Of a stretch of DNA of 64,000 nucleotides, positions 59,633-64,000 are shown in pieces. Numbering within the stretch: the stretch's first letter is position 1; each line of letters opens with the position of its first letter. A model generated the notes under the pieces. It did not search any database. It was given only the letters and a program-made list of their open reading frames with translations, and was not told where the DNA came from. The translations under genes were made by a program, and so were the position numbers. Source of the DNA: PALSA-693 sp963834725 (lineage in GTDB: Bacteria; Actinomycetota; Acidimicrobiia; Acidimicrobiales; Palsa-688); the NCBI GenBank assembly GCA_963834725.1, contig CAWICN010000001.1, positions 3,844,001 through 3,908,000 on the forward strand. The letters are read 5' to 3'.

Positions 59633-61228
59633 ATGGGAGAGCGGCGCAGCCTTTGGATGTTCGGCCTGGAGTCAGAAGAGCCGAGTTACGAGCAGCGGGT
59701 CGAGACGGCGGCGGTCATGTCCAGGCAGTTGGGGGTGGAGCTCGTTGCCCCGCGCATCCCGAAGGCCGGAGACCTGGAGCTGCGACGGCCCCGGATCACC
59801 CCACCGGACCGGCTGAGCGGCTTCAGCCGCCAGGACGACTGGGATCGCGCCTACCACTCTTATGGCAACGACCGGACGCTGCACGGGCCCTTCGGCCGCT
59901 ACCCCAACCCTCCGGACGTGGTGGCCCACCCCCGTGACGACCAGGAGCTGGAGGCCGTGTTGGACTGGTGCTCCGCCAATGCCTACTGCACCATCCCCTA
60001 CGGCGGGGGCAGCTCGGTCGTGGGCGGCGTGACCCCTCCGGCCGACGCCGGTCCGGTCGTGACCATCGCTCTGGACCAGCTCGACCGGGTGCTCGAGATC
60101 GACGAAGTGTCAAGGTCGGCGCGCATCCAGGGCGGCGTGTTCGGGCCGGCCCTCGAGAACCAGCTGCGCCCGTACGGCTACACGCTGCGCCACTTCCCAC
60201 AGAGCTTCACCGGATCGACGCTGGGCGGCTGGGTCGCCACCCGCTCGGGGGGCCACTACGCCACCAACCACACGCACATCGATGAGTTTGTCGAGACGGT
60301 GCGGATGCTCACCCCGCAGGGCTGGTGGGAGGCTCGGCGATTGCCGGGGTCGGGCGCCGGCCCTGACCCCAACCGCCTGGCCATCGGCTCCGAAGGGATC
60401 CTCGGCATCATCACCGAGGTGTGGATGCGCATCCAGGCCCGGCCGGTGTTCCGGGCGACGGCCAGCGTCCGCTTCCCCTCCTGGGAAGCCGGGTACGAGG
60501 CCACCCGCCAGGTTGTCCAGGCCAAGCTGTGGCCCGCCAACCTGCGCCTTCTCGACCCCGTGCTGGCGGCGGAGAGCGCCGGCCTCGATGGCAAGGAGTC
60601 AGTGGTCATCGTCTCGTTCGAATCCGCCGAGCTGTCGCAGCGCCCCCAGCTCGAGCAGGCGCTCGGCATTCTTCGCTCCGGTGGCGGCATCGTTCCCGAC
60701 GACGAAGTGGTCATCGACGACGCCGGTCAGGCCACCGGACACTCCGGGGCCGCAGGTGCGTGGCGCAACGCCTTCATTCCGAGCGGCGTCGGGCTGACAG
60801 CGGGGCTGGGCCTGATCGGCGGCACCTTCGAGACCGCTATCACCTGGGATCGCTGGCCAGACTTCGACGCCACCGTCCGAGAGGCGTCCGTGAAGGTGCT
60901 GCAGCAGGTCTGCGGCGGGGGCACGATCAACTGCCGGTTCACCCATGTGTACACGGACGGTCCGGCGCCCTACTACACCTTCGGCGGTCGCTACCGCCCG
61001 GGAATGGACCCGGTGGCGGTACTCGCGGACATCAAGGCTGGAGTGTCCGACGCGGTGATGGTCGCCGGCGGCACCATCACCCATCACCACGCGGTAGGCC
61101 GGGAGCACCGGCCCTGGTACGACATCGAGCGCCCTGAGCCCTTTGCCATTGCGCTGAAGGCAGCCAAGAAGGCACTGGATCCCAACGGGGTGCTGAATCC
61201 CGGTGTCCTCGTCGACCCGATTGGGTGA
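59633..61228 (+). CDS. FAD-linked oxidase, alkyl-DHAP-synthase-like
   Basis: A 531-residue flavoprotein of the vanillyl-alcohol-oxidase/AGPS fold: N-terminal FYGDRxLHGPFG-type region (YHSYGNDRTLHGPFGRYPNP), FAD-binding YCTIPYGGGSSVVGGVTPP, QSFTGSTLGGWVATRSGGHY, then RLAIGSEGILGIITEVWMRI, and C-terminal GGTITHHHAVGREHRPWYDI with FAIALKAAKKALDPNGVLNP. AGPS swaps the acyl group of acyl-DHAP for an alkyl chain to make ether lipids; actinobacterial relatives may act on other lipids. ATG 59633; GTG 59627 is two codons earlier. Confidence 0.92.
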   Translation: MGERRSLWMFGLESEEPSYEQRVETAAVMSRQLGVELVAPRIPKAGDLELRRPRITPPDRLSGFSRQDDWDRAYHSYGNDRTLHGPFGRYPNPPDVVAHPRDDQELEAVLDWCSANAYCTIPYGGGSSVVGGVTPPADAGPVVTIALDQLDRVLEIDEVSRSARIQGGVFGPALENQLRPYGYTLRHFPQSFTGSTLGGWVATRSGGHYATNHTHIDEFVETVRMLTPQGWWEARRLPGSGAGPDPNRLAIGSEGILGIITEVWMRIQARPVFRATASVRFPSWEAGYEATRQVVQAKLWPANLRLLDPVLAAESAGLDGKESVVIVSFESAELSQRPQLEQALGILRSGGGIVPDDEVVIDDAGQATGHSGAAGAWRNAFIPSGVGLTAGLGLIGGTFETAITWDRWPDFDATVREASVKVLQQVCGGGTINCRFTHVYTDGPAPYYTFGGRYRPGMDPVAVLADIKAGVSDAVMVAGGTITHHHAVGREHRPWYDIERPEPFAIALKAAKKALDPNGVLNPGVLVDPIG

Positions 61229-61397
61229 GGCGCGGAACCCCCTGATTCGACGCGTCGGCAACGTTGTGTCGTCGGGTGTGAACGTTGGGTGCGCTGAAAT
61301 CCGACGCACACCCCGATAGTTTTCACGACTTTCCGGATCGGCGTTCCACCTATCATTGAGGTCCGAACCGGACCGAGCGCCACAGCCGCGACACCGA

Positions 61398-61688
61398 CTA
61401 GCTACTCAGCTTCTTCACCAGGGCCCGTAGCTTCGGTGTCTGCTTCAGTGCACCCCGAAGACCTTCGAGGCTGTTATCGCTGTCAATCATCATCGGGCTG
61501 CGCTGAAAGCGACCGTCCAGGCTGTAGTAGCAGAACCTGATGCCCTGGCCACCGCCCTCATACTCCAGCAGTTGGATCGCCGGCTCGGTGTACTGGCCTC
61601 TGAACGAAGCCTCCTCGGTGATCTGACCTTTGCCCCAATGAAACTCGAAGGGTCGCGGGACAGGACGGCCCGATGCGCTCTTTGCCAT
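61398..61688 (-). CDS. Conserved hypothetical protein
   Basis: A 96-residue basic protein starting MAKSASGRPVPRPFEFHWGK, with YTEPAIQLLEYEGGGQGIRF, CYYSLDGRFQRSPMMIDSDN and ALKQTPKLRALVKKLSS. No domain recognised; compact alpha/beta character. Start ATG 61688 preferred to 61715. Confidence 0.7.
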   Translation of the reverse strand: MAKSASGRPVPRPFEFHWGKGQITEEASFRGQYTEPAIQLLEYEGGGQGIRFCYYSLDGRFQRSPMMIDSDNSLEGLRGALKQTPKLRALVKKLSS

Positions 61689-61730
61689 GACCGGAGTCTT
61701 GCATGCGCGCATCACCCGACTTCAGGCCTG

Positions 61731-62549
61731 TCACCGGTTCAACCCGAACGCCGCGTAGGAGTCGGCGCCGGCGTCGTAGCGGGCCTGGCCATCCCGCAGC
61801 AGCTGCAGAGTTTCCGGTCGCCTGGCCACCTCGACGAAGATCCGCCCCTCGTTGCGGCGGGCGTCGGCGAGCGGGCGATCGCGGCCCTCCACCAGGCTGC
61901 GCTTGCACGCCGCGAGGGACCACTCCGGCCACTGCGCGATGTGGGCGGCCCACGCGATCGCCTCCTCTCGCAGCCGGTCGTCGGGCACGACCCGGTTGAT
62001 CGCCCCGAGGGCGAGCGCCTCTCGGGCTGTGATCGGCCGGCCATCGAGAACCATTTCCAAACACTTGGTCGGGCCGATGAGCCGCGCCAGACGGGTCGTC
62101 CCGCCCGCTCCGGGGATGATACCGAGAGCAACCTCCGGCTGGCCGTAGGTCGCTGACTCCGCTGCGATCCGGAGATCGCAGCCCCAGGACAACTCCGCAC
62201 CGCCTCCCCATGCCTGCCCATTGTTGGCAGCAATGGAGATGATCGGCAGCGTTTCGAGGAAATCGAACACGCTCGTCACCTCGGGGCGGTCGCCTGCCGG
62301 CCGGGACGTTTCCGGGGCAGCCGGCTCGCTGAACACGTCGACGATCCACTGCAACGACCAGTGGGCGATGAAGTATCCCGGTGTGTCGGATGCGAGGACG
62401 ACCACCGAGCATCCCGCTTTCTGCACTTCTTGTACAGCGGAGATCACCTTGTTGGCCATTGCTGGGCCACCGAAGTTGTGGGGCGGATCACCGATAACGA
62501 CCAACCCGACCTTTGCGGCCGGGAATGAGACCGTTGCTGTCGCTGCCAT
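61731..62549 (-). CDS. Enoyl-CoA hydratase/isomerase (crotonase) family protein
   Basis: A 272-residue crotonase: VVVLASDTPGYFIAHWSLQW (oxyanion-hole strand), ISIAANNGQAWGGGAELSWG, CDLRIAAESATYGQPEVALG, IIPGAGGTTRLARLIGPTKC, GAINRVVPDDRL. The G-G-G of the second loop and the conserved Glu in PEVALG are kept. It has GAGAGGAG before the ATG at 62549. Reaction within the crotonase group is not fixed by sequence. Confidence 0.9.
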   Translation of the reverse strand: MAATATVSFPAAKVGLVVIGDPPHNFGGPAMANKVISAVQEVQKAGCSVVVLASDTPGYFIAHWSLQWIVDVFSEPAAPETSRPAGDRPEVTSVFDFLETLPIISIAANNGQAWGGGAELSWGCDLRIAAESATYGQPEVALGIIPGAGGTTRLARLIGPTKCLEMVLDGRPITAREALALGAINRVVPDDRLREEAIAWAAHIAQWPEWSLAACKRSLVEGRDRPLADARRNEGRIFVEVARRPETLQLLRDGQARYDAGADSYAAFGLNR

Positions 62550-62560
62550 CGTTGCTCCTC

Positions 62561-63337
62561 TCAGTACCAGCGGTCGATGAACACGTGCTCCTTGCCAAAC
62601 CAAATGGCCGACCGGGCGAAATCGATGAACTTGGTCTCGTCCTCGATGGCCGCTCGCCCAGCGGCGGCGGCCTCGGGCCCGCCCCCCCGAACCGACCGGT
62701 CCACCCACGCCTCGGCATGGCCCGTATAGGGCTCGACGGCCGTGCCCCGCGGTTCCCGCAGCGCCGCCTCCAGCGGGGACTCGTAGCGGTGCACCTGCTG
62801 GTAGCGCAGCATCCCCATGCCTCCTGCCATCGAACGGATCAATGGACCGTGCATGGTCCGCCAGTAGGTCTGGGCGGCCTCGAGCGTCATGGTCGACGGG
62901 TGGCGAAGCGGAAAGTGCAGTTTGACCACCGAGCTCTTCGGGCGGGCCACGAGGGTCTCGGGGACCGGATTGACCTGGGGGTACTCGTGGGCGAGCCAGA
63001 GCGGCGACGCCGGATGGTCAATGAAGCGCGCCTCGTCCGCCAGCAACTCGGCGGCGGCTCGCTGACCGCGGTCGCTCGCCGCCGCCGTGGCGAGTGCCTC
63101 TTCCGACTCCCACCAGAGCTCCGCGACGCCGTCGTACGGGGGCTCCATGCCGCCGCGGGCGGAGGCCATGGCCTCGTTGCCCGGATCGTCCACCCGGTGC
63201 GACTGGGTGTAGCGGAGGATCCCGAGCCCGACCTGGTGAAACGCTACGAGCGGGCCGTGTTCTTCGCGCCAGACGCGGTGGAACTCATCGAGGGATAGCT
63301 CAGGCTTGCGCCGGAGGAGGTACACGAGTCGGATCAT
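62561..63337 (-). CDS. EthD-domain protein with two repeats
   Basis: A 258-residue protein built of two ferredoxin-like EthD domains: the first with MIRLVYLLRRKPELSLDEFH, RVWREEHGPLVAFHQVGLGI; the second with LHFPLRHPSTMTLEAAQTYW, RTMHGPLIRSMAGGMGMLRY. EthD proteins accompany oxidative degradation clusters; their reaction is poorly known. It is 11 bp upstream of the crotonase gene on the same strand, so they form an operon. ATG 63337; 63346 also possible. Confidence 0.88.
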   Translation of the reverse strand: MIRLVYLLRRKPELSLDEFHRVWREEHGPLVAFHQVGLGILRYTQSHRVDDPGNEAMASARGGMEPPYDGVAELWWESEEALATAAASDRGQRAAAELLADEARFIDHPASPLWLAHEYPQVNPVPETLVARPKSSVVKLHFPLRHPSTMTLEAAQTYWRTMHGPLIRSMAGGMGMLRYQQVHRYESPLEAALREPRGTAVEPYTGHAEAWVDRSVRGGGPEAAAAGRAAIEDETKFIDFARSAIWFGKEHVFIDRWY

Positions 63338-63479
63338 GGACGGCATTATGGCCCGGATGGCCGGGCTGCGGGACGGCCGGCACGAGCGCGAGCAGGGTGA
63401 TCCCGGCCGACGCGGCGAAGGCGACGCCGACAGCGCCGGCCGGCGCCGGCACCGCAGGGGGGAGAGAGGCGGCCAGGGG

Positions 63480-63630
63480 CCGGCCCGGCCGTCGCCGCGC
63501 CCCGTCCCACACATCGCCGGCGACGGCGTCGGGCCGGTCGGCAGGCGGGTGCCGGCCCCGGCCAGCGCCAGGGCCGCCCGTTGCGCCTCGTCGAAGTACG
63601 GCGACGGCTCAGGAGGCCAGGATGTGACAG
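63480..63630 (-). pseudogene. Carboxymuconolactone decarboxylase (AhpD-like) fragment
   Basis: Minus strand reads PSPYFDEAQRAALALAGAGT, then after one missing base LADRPDAVAGDVWDGARR, the pattern of the C-terminal half of AhpD/CMD-family proteins. The N-terminal part with the C-x2-C redox site and the last helix are absent. A decayed leftover between the CoA-transferase and EthD genes. Confidence 0.45.
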
Positions 63631-63634
63631 CTGC

Positions 63635-64000
63635 TCAGGCGAACACCACTCTTCGCGCCTTGAGGTCGGCGACCTGATCTGGCGCGTAGCCGAGTTCCGC
63701 CAGGATGGAGTCGGTGTGCTGACCGGTCAGGCAGGCCGGAGCCGGTCGGCCCGGGGTCATCGACATCTTCACCGGTAGGCCGTGGCGGACAACCGGGCCG
63801 AAGGTGGGATCTTCCACCTCAAAGGTAAGCCCACTGTCAAGAAGGCCATGCTCGGTGGCGGTGAACTGCGAAGCTGTGCCCGGTGCGACCTCGGCGGCAC
63901 CGATGTCTCGAGCACTCAAGTCACGTTCCCAGTCGGCCGCGGACCGCATGGCGATCGCTTCTCCCAGGATGGCAACCAGCTCACCATCATGGGTGGCCCG
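63635..64000 (-). CDS. CaiB/BaiF family CoA-transferase, C-terminal part
   Basis: The last 121 residues of a family III CoA-transferase; the frame is open to the right edge of the window, so the N-terminus is missing. Visible: ELVAILGEAIAMRSAADWER, DLSARDIGAAEVAPGTAS, PTFGPVVRHGLPVKMSMTPG and HTDSILAELGYAPDQVADLK, typical of the C-terminal end of this family. These enzymes move CoA between carboxylic acids; with the crotonase they suggest degradation of an organic acid or sterol side chain. Confidence 0.88.
   Translation of the reverse strand, partial: RATHDGELVAILGEAIAMRSAADWERDLSARDIGAAEVAPGTASQFTATEHGLLDSGLTFEVEDPTFGPVVRHGLPVKMSMTPGRPAPACLTGQHTDSILAELGYAPDQVADLKARRVVFA

Overview
The window is a high-GC, densely coded bacterial chromosome segment that reads as an actinomycete-type (Actinomycetota) genome, possibly an acidimicrobial or other little-cultured lineage. 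Pointers are a mycothiol-conjugate-amidase-like PIG-L deacetylase, a Ddn-like F420-type oxidoreductase, a DUF1918 protein, GAF-ANTAR and WYL regulators, an ECF42-type sigma factor with its DGPF partner, an Erm(37)-like methyltransferase, WS/DGAT, and many CoA-ester enzymes. No rRNA, tRNA, CRISPR array, prophage or intact insertion sequence was seen. The genus cannot be named from this sequence alone.

Layout. 0-6.5 kb: LCP cell-wall ligase (cut by the window edge), frameshifted phosphotransferase, WYL regulator with nested palindromes, PRC-barrel protein, Mca-like deacetylase, SHOCT protein. 6.5-16 kb: a decayed FAD flavoprotein bounded by tandem repeats, then a lipid/CoA block (two acyl-CoA dehydrogenases, an Abhydrolase_10-like protein, Zn-alcohol dehydrogenase, WS/DGAT). 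16-24 kb: MFS/MerR drug-efflux pair, DGPF/ECF42 module, histidine kinase with two response regulators. 24-35.6 kb: ThDP enzyme, Ddn-like protein, thiolase/DUF35 pair, hydrolase, phosphoesterase, divergent L,D-transpeptidase and M15 peptidase, further dehydrogenases and a serine hydrolase. 35.7-43.5 kb: OmpR-type two-component system divergent from an adaptor-ABC exporter operon, then GAF-ANTAR, STAS and RsbW-like genes. 43.7-49.9 kb: TetR/SDR pair with twin operators, AdpA/GlxA-type regulator, phosphatase, HAD, methyltransferase and a degraded patch. 49.9-64 kb: GH15, HEAT protein, NarL-type two-component system divergent from an MMPL exporter, HTH/hydrolase pair, Erm-like methyltransferase, AGPS-like FAD oxidase, crotonase, EthD protein and a CaiB-type CoA-transferase (cut by the right edge).

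How the genes fit together. Three exporters sit beside their own regulator: MFS with MerR, MacB-like ABC with an OmpR-type pair, MMPL with a NarL-type pair. Several divergent promoters carry clean palindromes that look like operators. Acyl-CoA dehydrogenases, thiolase/DUF35, crotonase, CoA-transferase and alcohol dehydrogenases suggest breakdown of lipids, steroids or other hydrophobic substrates. LCP, L,D-transpeptidase and M15 peptidase act on the cell wall.

Two features cut across the window. Short tandem repeats (15-27 bp units) recur at gene ends and in linkers: units inside reading frames are multiples of three, those between genes often are not. Several genes are broken by what looks like a single missing base, often in a G/C run, which may be sequencing error rather than decay.
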